DNA of 64,000 nucleotides from Gillisia xinjiangensis (GCF_046298265.1 NZ_JBKAHK010000002.1:1-64000), one strand, 5' to 3'. Positions 27,254 to 35,719 are shown, numbered from the stretch's first letter. Made by a program: numbers and translations. Notes: a model not told the origin generated them from the sequence alone.

Positions 27254-30061
27254 CTATATCCTGGCCTTTTTAAGTCTTAATGCATTCGCAATTACAGAAA
27301 CTGAACTAAAACTCATTGCCAATGCAGCGATCATTGGGGAGAGTAAAATCCCGAAAACCGGATACAATACCCCTGCAGCAATAGGTATTCCTGCAGTATT
27401 ATAAAACAAGGCGAAAAACAGGTTCTGCTTGATATTCCGCATCACCTTTTTGCTTAATTCTTTTGCCTTTAAAACGCCCTGCAAATCACCCTTAACCAGC
27501 GTAATCTTTGCGCTTTCAATAGCAACATCGGTTCCGGTTCCCATCGCGATCCCAATATTGGACTGTGCCAGTGCAGGAGCATCATTTATTCCATCTCCGG
27601 CCATCGCCACATTTTTCCCTTCTGCCTGTAAGCGTTTTACCTCATTTAATTTATCTTCCGGCAACATGCCTGCTTTAAATCCTGAAAGGTGCAATTCATC
27701 TGCAACTGCAGCGGCGGTAATTTTGTTATCCCCGGTAAGCATATAAACCTCTATTCCCGCATCCATCAATTCCTGAATTGCCTGCCTGCTGGTTTTTTTG
27801 ATGGGATCTGTTATCGTGATGTATCCAACCACTTTTTTATCGATTGACAAATAAGAAACTGTCTTACCTAATTGTTGCTCTTTTTCAACTTCCACTTTTA
27901 AATCCAAAGGAACTTCAGCGGCTACATGTTGCATAAGTTGTTCATTCCCAATTGCAAGATCATGCCCGTCAACATTTCCGGTAACCCCCTTTCCTGTAAC
28001 CGAATTAAAATTGGAAGCTTCAGTTAGCTTCAGGTTCTTCTCTTTGGCAAATTTGACGGTAGCTTCTGCCAAAGGATGCTCGCTCATCGCATTAAGAGAA
28101 GCGATGTATTTTAAAATGGAATCTTCAGAAAAATTTGAATCTGAAGAAACCACTTTTTCTACGGAAGGTTTCCCTTCAGTAATAGTCCCTGTTTTATCGA
28201 TTATAAGGGTATCTATTTTATCCATGTGCTCCAAAGCCTGGGCATTTTTGATAAGCACCCCGTTTTGCGCACCTTTTCCAACACCTACCATTACAGACAT
28301 TGGCGTTGCCAATCCCAAAGCGCAGGGACAGGCAATGATTAAAACGGCGATGGCATTAATTAGCGCAAAGACATACGAAGGTTCCGGACCATAAATCGCC
28401 CAAACTGCAAAGGTGATTATTGAAATAAGAACTACAATGGGGACAAAATACCCGGAAATTTTATCGGCCAGTTTTTGGATTGGTGCCTGTGAACGGCTGG
28501 CATCATTCACCATCTTGATTATCTGAGCCAACAGGGTTTCGTTCCCGACTTTTTGAGCCTTCATTGTAAAACTCCCGTTGCCGTTAATAGTCCCTGAGGT
28601 TACTTTATCCCCTTCCTGTTTATCCACAGGAATAGGTTCTCCGGTGATCATGGATTCATCCAGACTACTCCCGCCCTTTTCAATGATACCGTCTACCGGG
28701 ATCTTATCTCCAGGTTTTACCCTTAAAATATCGCCCACCACAATTTTATCTGTAGCCACGACCTCATCCTGCCCATTTACAACCCGAACAGCAGTGTTGG
28801 GGGCAAGCTTCAGCAAGGCTTTAATAGCGCTATTGGTTTGGCTATGTGCACGTGCTTCGAGTAACTGGCCTAATAAAACCAATGTTAAAATTACGGTTGC
28901 AGCCTCAAAATAAACATGAACAGAACCCATTTCGGTTTTAAATTGCGCCGGGAAAAAATCCGGGAAAAACAATCCAAAAACACTGAATATCCAGGCAACC
29001 CCTGCTCCAATACCTATGAGAGTGAACATGTTCAAATTCCAGGTAATTATGGATCTGTAAGCCCGTTCAAAAAACATCCAGGTAGCATAAAATACCACGG
29101 GAATGGAAAGCCCCAGCTGAACCCAGTTCCAGTATTGCATATCCATAACTTGATATAGAGGATTTCCAGGGATCATTTCAGACATTGCAATAAGGAAAAT
29201 GGGCAGGGTAAAAACAACCGCAATTTTGAATTTTTTGAGAAGTTTTTGATAGGTTTTTTTCTCTGCGGAAACATCTGCTTCCATAGGTACCAGGTCCATT
29301 CCGCAGATAGGGCAGGAACCCGGTTCATCCTTTATTACTTCAGGATGCATGGGGCAGGTATATTGTGTTCCTGCTGCTTTTAGGCTCATTTCTTCTACAA
29401 GGTCCATCCCGCACACCGGGCAATCTCCCGGTTCATCATAGGTTTTATCGCCTTCGCAATGCATGGGGCAATAAAATGTGCCGGTACCCTGGCTGCGCTC
29501 GTGACCTCCTTCAGGCTTATCAACTTTTCCAAAGTTTGAATCTTTGGAAAAGATCTTTTCAACAGCTGCTTCCCCTGGCATTAAAATCTGATAATTTCCT
29601 CCGGAATTCTTCAAAGCTTCCTGAAATTTCTCAATTTCGATATGCTTTTCCATTTCAATTATAGCTTCGGCTTTCTCCAGATTTACAGAGGCTTTGCTTA
29701 CTCCTTCAACTTCACCCAGCGCTTTCTCAACATGGGAACGGCAACCATTGCAGGTCATTCCGGTTATTTTGTAGGTGTGAGCCATTTTGTCTTCAACTTT
29801 TCCAAGGTTTGAATCTTTGGAAAAGATCTTTTCAACAGCTGCTTCGCCTGGCATTAAAATCTGATAATTTCCTCCGGAATTCCTCAAAGCTTCCTGAAAT
29901 TTCTCAATTTCGATATGCTTTTCCATATCAAGAACGGCTTCGGCGTTTTCAAGATCAACCTCAGCTTTTTTTACACCTTCTACCTCATTCAAGGTTTTTT
30001 CCACATGCGAACGGCAACCGTTGCAGGTCATTCCCGTAATTTTATATATATGTGTCATCAT
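27254..30061 (-). CDS. copA: copper-translocating P-type ATPase with two HMA and two heavy-metal-binding domains
   Basis: A 935-residue P1B-type ATPase that would export cuprous (or silver) ion from the cytosol. N-terminal order: HMA domain 1 (GMTCNGC at residues 10-16), a nearly identical HMA domain 2 (101-107), then two zinc-finger-like heavy-metal-binding domains, YCPMHCEGD...CPVCGMDL (about 197-221) and YTCPMHPE...CPICGMDL (about 234-257). The core has the metal-site CPCALGLATP, the phosphorylated DKTGTITEGKP, the nucleotide-binding HPLAEA and the hinge GDGINDAPAL. Start chosen at 30061 (MMTHIYK); a farther upstream start would add 14 residues. Downstream of csp. The HMA duplication looks recent. 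Confidence 0.95.
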   Translation of the reverse strand: MMTHIYKITGMTCNGCRSHVEKTLNEVEGVKKAEVDLENAEAVLDMEKHIEIEKFQEALRNSGGNYQILMPGEAAVEKIFSKDSNLGKVEDKMAHTYKITGMTCNGCRSHVEKALGEVEGVSKASVNLEKAEAIIEMEKHIEIEKFQEALKNSGGNYQILMPGEAAVEKIFSKDSNFGKVDKPEGGHERSQGTGTFYCPMHCEGDKTYDEPGDCPVCGMDLVEEMSLKAAGTQYTCPMHPEVIKDEPGSCPICGMDLVPMEADVSAEKKTYQKLLKKFKIAVVFTLPIFLIAMSEMIPGNPLYQVMDMQYWNWVQLGLSIPVVFYATWMFFERAYRSIITWNLNMFTLIGIGAGVAWIFSVFGLFFPDFFPAQFKTEMGSVHVYFEAATVILTLVLLGQLLEARAHSQTNSAIKALLKLAPNTAVRVVNGQDEVVATDKIVVGDILRVKPGDKIPVDGIIEKGGSSLDESMITGEPIPVDKQEGDKVTSGTINGNGSFTMKAQKVGNETLLAQIIKMVNDASRSQAPIQKLADKISGYFVPIVVLISIITFAVWAIYGPEPSYVFALINAIAVLIIACPCALGLATPMSVMVGVGKGAQNGVLIKNAQALEHMDKIDTLIIDKTGTITEGKPSVEKVVSSDSNFSEDSILKYIASLNAMSEHPLAEATVKFAKEKNLKLTEASNFNSVTGKGVTGNVDGHDLAIGNEQLMQHVAAEVPLDLKVEVEKEQQLGKTVSYLSIDKKVVGYITITDPIKKTSRQAIQELMDAGIEVYMLTGDNKITAAAVADELHLSGFKAGMLPEDKLNEVKRLQAEGKNVAMAGDGINDAPALAQSNIGIAMGTGTDVAIESAKITLVKGDLQGVLKAKELSKKVMRNIKQNLFFALFYNTAGIPIAAGVLYPVFGILLSPMIAALAMSFSSVSVIANALRLKKARI
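29526..30051 (-). repeat. tandem in-frame duplication of the HMA-encoding segment
   Basis: The stretch from about 29526 to 29780 and that from about 29797 to 30051 are almost identical over roughly 255 nt, including whole runs without a mismatch around GTTTGAATCTTTGGAAAAG and the region coding KFQEAL(R/K)NSGGNYQILM. The repeat includes not only the HMA fold but also the following linker (PGEAAVEKIFSKDSN). High identity at DNA level, including synonymous sites, indicates a recent duplication within the gene. Confidence 0.85.
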
Positions 30062-30154
30062 AATTCTTCCAATTTTATCAAAATTATGGAATATTCCTGC
30101 CAAGGGCTTTTAAATTTATAGAAATAACATCTGATTTTTTTGGATAGGTGTACA

Positions 30155-30184
30155 AAAAAACCCGGAGAACTTCTCCGGGTTTCT
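30155..30184 (-). terminator. terminator after the csp gene
   Basis: Minus-strand stem AAACCCGGAGAA / TTCTCCGGGTTT, close to a perfect palindrome, followed by TTTTTGTAC. It lies just after the stop codon of the cysteine-rich copper protein gene at 30201 and before the ATPase start, so the ATPase is probably also transcribed from its own promoter. Confidence 0.9.
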
Positions 30185-30200
30185 TATATAATAAAATCTC

Positions 30201-30521
30201 TTAAGCTGCATATTGCCCGCAAACTCTTACACATTCCCTACAGGCCTTTGCGCAATCTTTGCAATGCTGATGTTCATGTTTCTCACACTCATCGGCACAG
30301 GCATTACATACTGTTATACAATAGTCTATAAGACCCTGAACATCTTTATAGTTGGTAGCAAGAACCTGATTTAAGGCTGCGCAAACTTCAGCACAAACCC
30401 GGTCTGTACGTATACATTTAACCATCATTTTTACATTTTCCTCATCCAGGCATGCATCAGCACAATAATTACAGGCGTTGATACAATTTCCTACTGCATG
30501 GATCAATTTCTCATTTCTCAT
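30201..30521 (-). CDS. four-helix-bundle copper-storage protein (Csp type)
   Basis: A 106-residue protein with 16 cysteines in regular CxxxC-type spacing (NCINACNYCADAC, KCIRTDRVCAEVC, YCITVCNACADEC, HCKDCAKACRECVRVC), so that each of four helices presents thiols to the bundle core. This is the pattern of the Csp / DUF326 family, which binds many cuprous ions. No signal peptide is present, which places it in the cytosol as in Csp3. It would buffer copper that enters or awaits the CopA pump encoded just downstream. Direct repeats that could be an operator lie at 30575-30602 upstream. Confidence 0.93.
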   Translation of the reverse strand: MRNEKLIHAVGNCINACNYCADACLDEENVKMMVKCIRTDRVCAEVCAALNQVLATNYKDVQGLIDYCITVCNACADECEKHEHQHCKDCAKACRECVRVCGQYAA

Positions 30522-30572
30522 AATATTGGTATTTAATTATTTATAACTAAAATTACCACTATACATTAAAAT

Positions 30573-30606
30573 TGACCTTTAAGGAAACTATAAACCTTTA
30601 AGAAAG
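30573..30606 (-). promoter_or_regulatory. direct-repeat operator candidate upstream of csp
   Basis: Two copies of ACCTTTAAG(G/A)AA at 30575-30586 and 30594-30605, spaced 19 nt start to start (about two helical turns); on the minus strand they read TTYCTTAAAGGT. They fall in the gap between the AraC-type regulator gene (stop 30615) and csp. AraC proteins usually bind such direct repeats upstream of the promoter they activate. The assignment is inference from position and pattern. Confidence 0.5.
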
Positions 30607-30614
30607 TTTGTTAA

Positions 30615-31184
30615 TCAATGAGAATCCAGCGAACTCCTTTTCTTTACATGATCATGCTTATATTGGGAAGGAGTTAAGCCGGTGCTCTTTTTAAATTGGG
30701 TAGAAAGATAAGCGGCACTGCTATAGCCAACTTCCATAGCGATCTCATAGATATTAAGTTCATCATATCCCAGTAACTCCTTGACCCTTTCGGTTTTTAT
30801 TTCCTGCTGAAATTGCTGAATACTTTTGCCCTCCATCCTGGAAAACAGGGAACTTAAGTGGCTGTAATCCATATTTAATTCGTTGCTAAGAATAACAGAG
30901 AGATTGTTGTTGCTGAAGTTCTTATCATCATAAATACCTTTGATAATAACCGATTTTATGCGGTTAACAAGTCGGGAGTTTTTATCTTCTATCATCTCAA
31001 AACCTGTGGATAATAGTTCCTGGGAAAGCTCCTCCATTTCCTGAAAGTTTAAAGACTTCAAAAGGGAAACTTCACCCAGCGAAATTGAATTAAAGGGAAT
31101 TTGCAGGCGTGACAAAATATCGCTTACAGAAAGGATGCAACGGTCGCATACCATATTTTTAATAAAAAGGATGTTTTTTTCCAT
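30615..31184 (-). CDS. AraC family regulator with N-terminal HMA-like metal-sensing domain
   Basis: A 189-residue protein. The N-terminal 70 residues carry NILFIKNMVCDRCILSV, an M-x-C-x-x-C motif (Cys residues at about 13 and 16) in a pattern like a heavy-metal-associated domain. The C-terminal 105 residues are an AraC/XylS HTH unit (VILSNELNMDYSHLSSLFSR for the first helix-turn-helix, IYEIAMEVGYSSAAYLSTQFKKSTGLTPSQYK for the second). ATG at 31184 is the natural start. Position between a DUF3347 lipoprotein and csp suggests it senses copper and activates the island; metal identity is not shown by the sequence. Confidence 0.88.
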   Translation of the reverse strand: MEKNILFIKNMVCDRCILSVSDILSRLQIPFNSISLGEVSLLKSLNFQEMEELSQELLSTGFEMIEDKNSRLVNRIKSVIIKGIYDDKNFSNNNLSVILSNELNMDYSHLSSLFSRMEGKSIQQFQQEIKTERVKELLGYDELNIYEIAMEVGYSSAAYLSTQFKKSTGLTPSQYKHDHVKKRSSLDSH

Positions 31185-31203
31185 AATATGAGGATGCCCC
31201 AAA

Positions 31204-31233
31204 AATAAAAACCCGGCGAATGTAAGCCGGGAT
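31204..31233 (-). terminator. terminator after the DUF3347 lipoprotein gene
   Basis: Minus-strand stem CCCGGCTTACATTCGCCGGG with 6-bp CCCGGC / GCCGGG arms, followed by TTTTTATTTTT. It lies between the DUF3347 gene stop (31241) and the regulator start (31184), so it would separate the long cus/oxidase unit from the regulator-csp unit. Confidence 0.85.
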
Positions 31234-31240
31234 AATTTAT

Positions 31241-31834
31241 TTACTTAATAGTAGCTTCTATTCTTCCGCATTTCAGCATTTTATCGCCGTAGTAAGGGTT
31301 CCTTATTTCCTTGGAATTTGAAAACCAGGAATCTCCTTTTCCTTCAAATGCCATAGGGCAATATTGCTTATAGATTTCTCCCGATTCAATTGCGCCATTC
31401 AGCAAAGACTCCATAGTGGCAGTAAGTTGCGAAAATGCTTCCCGTTGCTTATTCACATCATTACTTGTAGAAATATCTCTTGCAGCACGTACAAGCTCAG
31501 CATTCGCTTCAGTATTTTCTATCGACCCAATCATCATCTTTGCGTGACCCTGTGCCATAGGTGCATCTGTTTTTACCAAAGCAGATTTTATCGCGATGTA
31601 ATGATTATAAACTTCCGCTGTTTTGTCGTCTTTAAATTTCGCCGAGGTCGTATCCATGTCCTGGTCATCCATCATAGTATCGTCTCCATCCATATTATGA
31701 TCCATGTCCTCCTCATGCATTTCATTTTGCATCGGTGGTGCAACCTTGTCCTCAGAGGTTTCCCGACAGGACTGTAGACTTAAACTCCCCACAACTGCTG
31801 CCAACATTATTACGTTTTTTATTTGTTTTTTCAT
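31241..31834 (-). CDS. DUF3347 domain lipoprotein, Met/Asp/His-rich
   Basis: A 197-residue lipoprotein with lipobox SLQSC (Cys about residue 23). After it comes a Met/His/Asp-rich linker (EMHEEDMDHNMDGDD...) likely to bind metal. The C-terminal domain (residues about 75-197) is DUF3347, ending YCPMAFEGKGDSWFSNSKE then NPYYGDKMLKCG. The same ending occurs at the C-terminus of CusB in this island, so this is a stand-alone form of the same domain. The conserved CPM...MLxCG residues look suited to soft-metal binding. Probably a periplasmic copper-binding protein; mechanism unproven. Confidence 0.85.
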   Translation of the reverse strand: MKKQIKNVIMLAAVVGSLSLQSCRETSEDKVAPPMQNEMHEEDMDHNMDGDDTMMDDQDMDTTSAKFKDDKTAEVYNHYIAIKSALVKTDAPMAQGHAKMMIGSIENTEANAELVRAARDISTSNDVNKQREAFSQLTATMESLLNGAIESGEIYKQYCPMAFEGKGDSWFSNSKEIRNPYYGDKMLKCGRIEATIK

Positions 31835-31924
31835 TTTTATTGAATTTTAATTATTATGCTTTATTCCAGAATTCCTGTAACTGTTTATTTTTGTTTTTTA
31901 ACCAATGAGGAATTACTATAATAT

Positions 31925-32467
31925 CTATTGTTTTTCCATGTCTAATTGATGGTCCTTCATTTTTTTCTTCATCATTTCCATCATCTCAGGATTCTCATGC
32001 ATCATTGTCATCATCTTTTCCATCATCTTTTCCATCATTTCAGGATTCTCCTTCATTCTATTGTGCATTTTTTCCATCATAGCTTCCCTTTCTGCCGGAT
32101 CTTCCATCATTTTTTTTCTCATCTTTTCCTGCATCTTTTTTTGCATTTCAGGATTATTTTCCATTTTTTCCTGCATCATTTTCTCCATTTTTCCCTTCAT
32201 CTCCGGATTTTCCTTCATCATCCCCATCATTTTACCGTCCTCCATCATTTTCATATGATCTTTCATCATCAACATACTGGCATTTTTATCGTTATTCGCG
32301 ATTTCCAAAAATTCAGAAAATTTAACGGGATCTGAAACTATGTTTTTATAAAGTTCCTTCCTGTTTTCATCGCTTTGTAATACCTGTGCGGCATCAAAGG
32401 TTGGTTTGCAACTTACTATTAACAAAAATAGTGTTGCTGTCATCGAAAGTTTTAGAATGTTTTTCAT
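31925..32467 (-). CDS. methionine-rich lipoprotein, probable copper binder
   Basis: A 180-residue lipoprotein (lipobox IVSC, Cys about residue 20) containing 40 methionines, 38 of them in the last 120 residues. They fall in M-M, M-x-M and M-x-x-M spacing within repeats of an ENPEM type unit (KENPEM, NNPEM, KENPEM, HENPEM) separated by basic/acidic helix sequence such as EKMMEKMM. Apart from the lipid anchor there is no cysteine. Such Met clusters are typical ligands for cuprous or silver ions in the periplasm. I recognise no named family. It lies 35 nt after the oxidase gene in the same transcription direction. Confidence 0.85.
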   Translation of the reverse strand: MKNILKLSMTATLFLLIVSCKPTFDAAQVLQSDENRKELYKNIVSDPVKFSEFLEIANNDKNASMLMMKDHMKMMEDGKMMGMMKENPEMKGKMEKMMQEKMENNPEMQKKMQEKMRKKMMEDPAEREAMMEKMHNRMKENPEMMEKMMEKMMTMMHENPEMMEMMKKKMKDHQLDMEKQ

Positions 32468-32502
32468 AATAGTTTAATTTAAAGTTAGTATACATTGAAT
32501 TA

Positions 32503-34863
32503 TTAAAACCTGGCTGAAAGTCCTCCCCCGGCACCAAAGCGATTGTCATAACTTCCCATCAAGGAAAAATTCTTAGACAGAAAATATTCAGCTCCAACTG
32601 TGATGGTTTCTTCTTTCTGATAGTCTTTACCTTCCGGCAAATCATCTACCCAACCAAAATCCGACTGATATTCATATTCACCAAAAACAGATAATCTGGG
32701 AAAGATCATGATCTCCCGACCCAAACTTATTTGAGGCCTTAATTTATTATCCAGGCGCAAATCAAGATTGAACATATAAGGGGTGAAATAGCGAATTCCT
32801 GCAATTGCTGTAGTGCTTATTTGATCCATACTATCTTCCATTTCATTTTCCATATTTATCCCTCCAAATACCCGAAACCAGTCATTGAGATAATATTCAT
32901 AGCTCATTTCCGCTTCAATATTCTCATTCCAACCATATTCGGCAGAAAGATTGAATTGATTTCGGATATTGGATGAAACCAGGTTCAGGCCTGCCATGTG
33001 AGAAGCAGCATCTACCATTCCCCAGGTATAAAATTGGTTGGTTTCATGAATTAAATTTGACAACGGATATTCTTTTAACCTTGGATCTCTGGGGGTGTCA
33101 TAACTAATTACCCGTGCCATTCCGCCCATCATATGATACAAAATATGGCAATGAAAAAACCAGTCGCCATACTCATTACCATAAAATTCGATGGTTATTT
33201 CCTGCATTGGTGGCACATTTACCGTGTGCTTCAAGGGAGAATATTCGCCGTTTTTATTGATCACCCTAAAGAAATGCCCGTGAAGGTGCATTGGGTGGTG
33301 CATCATGGTAAGATTATTCAAAGTGATCCTGGTAACCTGATTTCCTTTGATCCTGATTTTATCGGTTTCAGCTAAGGGGATCCCGTTTAAACTCCAGATA
33401 TATCTGGACATATTTCCGGTGAGATTTAAAAGGATTTCATTTACAGGAACATCCTTGGCATAGGTCGTCTTTTCACGAGATTTTAAATAATCATAATTAA
33501 ATTCAGAAAACATCTGCATCCCCTGCATTTCGCCGTCTTTTTTATTTGCATTCTTTTCAACTGAAGAAATCGAATCTGGCTCCATTTTCATATCCGTCAT
33601 GGAATCATCCATTTTGGAATGATCCATACCCTCCATTCCTTCCTTTTTAAAAGCTTCCGGGCTTTGATCCATTTCGGAATCGTCCATTCCTTCCATCTCC
33701 ATTTCTTTATCCATCTTCATTCCCCATTTCGCTTTCATTTTATAGGGTTCATCTTTCCTGGGATTGGATTTTAATGCCGGCGCACCCATTTTCATGTCCA
33801 TTTTCGCCATTTTTTGCATCATGGCAATTTTATCCGGTTTTGGCACATCCGGAGCTTCAAGGACTTTTCCCTCCCCTAAAAAAGCCGAGGCCGTGCCCGA
33901 GCCATCCTGGGCAGTAATCCTGAATTCCATCTTTCCATTTTGCGGAATTGTTGCTATAAAATCATAGGTTTCTGCAACTCCGATAAATGTCTTATTTTTT
34001 TTCACAGGCACTACGTCTATCCCATCAGCCGAAACCAGCATGGGGGTTTCCCCGCCAAATGTCATCCAAAAAGAAGTAGAGGCTGCGCCATTTATGATTC
34101 TAAGCCTGATTTTTTCTCCCGGGCTAAAATCAGGATATTCCATGGTTTGTTCTCCATTAATGAGAAAAGCGGGGTAATATATGTCGGCAATATCGGCACC
34201 TTCCATTCGCTGTCTCCAAAAATCGATTTGTGCGCCTAAAGCTCCCCGGACAATCACCTCGTTTAATGGGGTAGCGGTTCCTTTTTTAATATTATACCAC
34301 TCTGTACCCCGTTTTAAAAACCGAAGGACATCCGTTGGTTTTTCGTTGGTCCAGTCGGAAAGCATCAGGACCAATTCCTTGTCATACTCGAGGGTTTTTT
34401 CCCTTGGCTGGATTACAATTGATCCAAATACACCGCTTTGTTCCTGAAGCATGGTATGGGAATGATACCAATATGTCCCATTTTGCTTAATGGCAAATTC
34501 ATATTTAAGGGTTTTTCCGGGCTTTATAGGTGGTGTGGAAAGATAAGGCACGCCATCAAAAAAATTAGGCAATATCATTCCATGCCAGTGAATGGAAGTT
34601 TCCACACTCATATTGTTTTTTACGTGAATTACAGCGTATTCCCCTTCATTAAATTCCAGGGTAGGTCCGGGAATGCTTCCGTTAATGGTCATTCCCATCA
34701 CATCTTTACCGGCTTTGTTCACCATTTCTTCGTTAATTTCCAGTTTATATTCACGAACCGGAAGATTGTCAATATTTCCTTCTACAGATTTTTCTTTATG
34801 GATTTGTGCCTGAGAACCCATAAAGGCCCATAAAAGAATAAGTGAAAAGCTGATTTTTCTCAT
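32503..34863 (-). CDS. multicopper oxidase fused to a CopB-like outer-membrane domain
   Basis: A 786-residue protein. Signal peptide (MRKISFSLILLWAFMGSQAQ), then three cupredoxin domains with all copper ligand blocks: HWHG (92-95), HSH (134-136), HPMHLHGH (523-530) and HCHILYHMMGGM (571-582). Between the second and third domain lies a Met-rich loop of about 110 residues (345-455) with many MDMKM and EGMDHSKM motifs, as in CopA/PcoA copper-resistance oxidases. Residues about 606-786 (HETNQFYTWGMVDAASH onward) are beta-strand rich with alternating aromatics and end in GGLSARF, matching the CopB/PcoB barrel family. It would oxidise cuprous ion, perhaps tethered at the outer membrane. ATG at 34863 gives the signal peptide. 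Confidence 0.88.
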   Translation of the reverse strand: MRKISFSLILLWAFMGSQAQIHKEKSVEGNIDNLPVREYKLEINEEMVNKAGKDVMGMTINGSIPGPTLEFNEGEYAVIHVKNNMSVETSIHWHGMILPNFFDGVPYLSTPPIKPGKTLKYEFAIKQNGTYWYHSHTMLQEQSGVFGSIVIQPREKTLEYDKELVLMLSDWTNEKPTDVLRFLKRGTEWYNIKKGTATPLNEVIVRGALGAQIDFWRQRMEGADIADIYYPAFLINGEQTMEYPDFSPGEKIRLRIINGAASTSFWMTFGGETPMLVSADGIDVVPVKKNKTFIGVAETYDFIATIPQNGKMEFRITAQDGSGTASAFLGEGKVLEAPDVPKPDKIAMMQKMAKMDMKMGAPALKSNPRKDEPYKMKAKWGMKMDKEMEMEGMDDSEMDQSPEAFKKEGMEGMDHSKMDDSMTDMKMEPDSISSVEKNANKKDGEMQGMQMFSEFNYDYLKSREKTTYAKDVPVNEILLNLTGNMSRYIWSLNGIPLAETDKIRIKGNQVTRITLNNLTMMHHPMHLHGHFFRVINKNGEYSPLKHTVNVPPMQEITIEFYGNEYGDWFFHCHILYHMMGGMARVISYDTPRDPRLKEYPLSNLIHETNQFYTWGMVDAASHMAGLNLVSSNIRNQFNLSAEYGWNENIEAEMSYEYYLNDWFRVFGGINMENEMEDSMDQISTTAIAGIRYFTPYMFNLDLRLDNKLRPQISLGREIMIFPRLSVFGEYEYQSDFGWVDDLPEGKDYQKEETITVGAEYFLSKNFSLMGSYDNRFGAGGGLSARF

Positions 34864-34935
34864 AATTTTAAGTTTTGAGGTTACCCATCGCATATCTTTA
34901 TTGCTGTATCCATTTTGTGTTATGCTCATTTCATA

Positions 34936-35649
34936 TTAATTTCTTTTGATCTTCCTTTTTATTTTAAAAACGGTGGGAGAAGAAATATACCAGAGCACAA
35001 ATCCGCTAAGAACTGTTATCAGTCCCAGAAGCGAAAAAATACGCAGCACCAGATTATTGAAATCATCCCTGCCCTCATAATCCATTGTATGGGTCATCCA
35101 AAGGAAATCGAACCAGCGCCAGTCCCTGTGCCTAATACTTCTAAATGATGCATCTTGTATAGAAATATAGGCTTTTAAATTATTGGGCTGGTTAAAGGAA
35201 AGTACATAAGCAGGCAGTGCTCCACTGCGATACTCATGATGATTCCCGGTTTCTTCTATCCTTTCAACTCCCGTAATATTAAGTCCATCAACCATATGTT
35301 TCCGGGCTATTAAAACGGCCTCCTCACTGCTTAGTTCATCCTTTATCTCTCCAGTCCTGGCATTTATTAATTTATTCCCATCTACCAGGTAGTATGGAAC
35401 TCCTCCAATATCTTTCAATTCCAGGGAATTGATGGGAAGATTTGCATTGGCTTCCGCCGGACTTATCAAATTGTTGAAAGACGGGTTTTCAACGTGATGT
35501 TTTCTGAAATCATCTCCATGGATCTCATCAATATCTGTCCAACTAAAATAAAGCCCGCTCACCGACCAAATTATAAACTGAATTCCTATAAAAAGACCAA
35601 GATACCTGTGGGTCTTTCTTATTTTCAAAGCTGTTTTACGCTTTACCAT
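34936..35649 (-). CDS. PepSY domain membrane protein
   Basis: A 237-residue protein with an N-terminal membrane segment (YLGLFIGIQFIIWSVSGLYFS), two PepSY-like repeats in the periplasmic part (ISPAEANANLPINSLELKDI and SSEEAVLIARKHMVDGLNITGVERI) and a C-terminal membrane segment (IFSLLGLITVLSGFVLWYI). This is the layout of short PepSY-associated proteins. Longer relatives act as iron or flavin reductases in membranes. A helper role for the oxidase encoded 72 nt downstream is possible but not shown. Basic C-terminus (FKIKRKIKRN) faces the cytosol. Confidence 0.82.
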   Translation of the reverse strand: MVKRKTALKIRKTHRYLGLFIGIQFIIWSVSGLYFSWTDIDEIHGDDFRKHHVENPSFNNLISPAEANANLPINSLELKDIGGVPYYLVDGNKLINARTGEIKDELSSEEAVLIARKHMVDGLNITGVERIEETGNHHEYRSGALPAYVLSFNQPNNLKAYISIQDASFRSIRHRDWRWFDFLWMTHTMDYEGRDDFNNLVLRIFSLLGLITVLSGFVLWYISSPTVFKIKRKIKRN

Positions 35650-35719
35650 TTGTATGTTTTAGTACAAATTTTCACAAACTTAAATTTTTTGGCCTACCTG
35701 GTTCTTTTCATAAAGCTAC

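Noticed and set aside
31946..32335. Plus-strand His/Phe-rich frame opposite the Met-rich lipoprotein
   Set aside because: It is the complement of ATG-rich coding sequence; the minus-strand frame has a lipoprotein signal and repeat structure, so the plus frame is a shadow.
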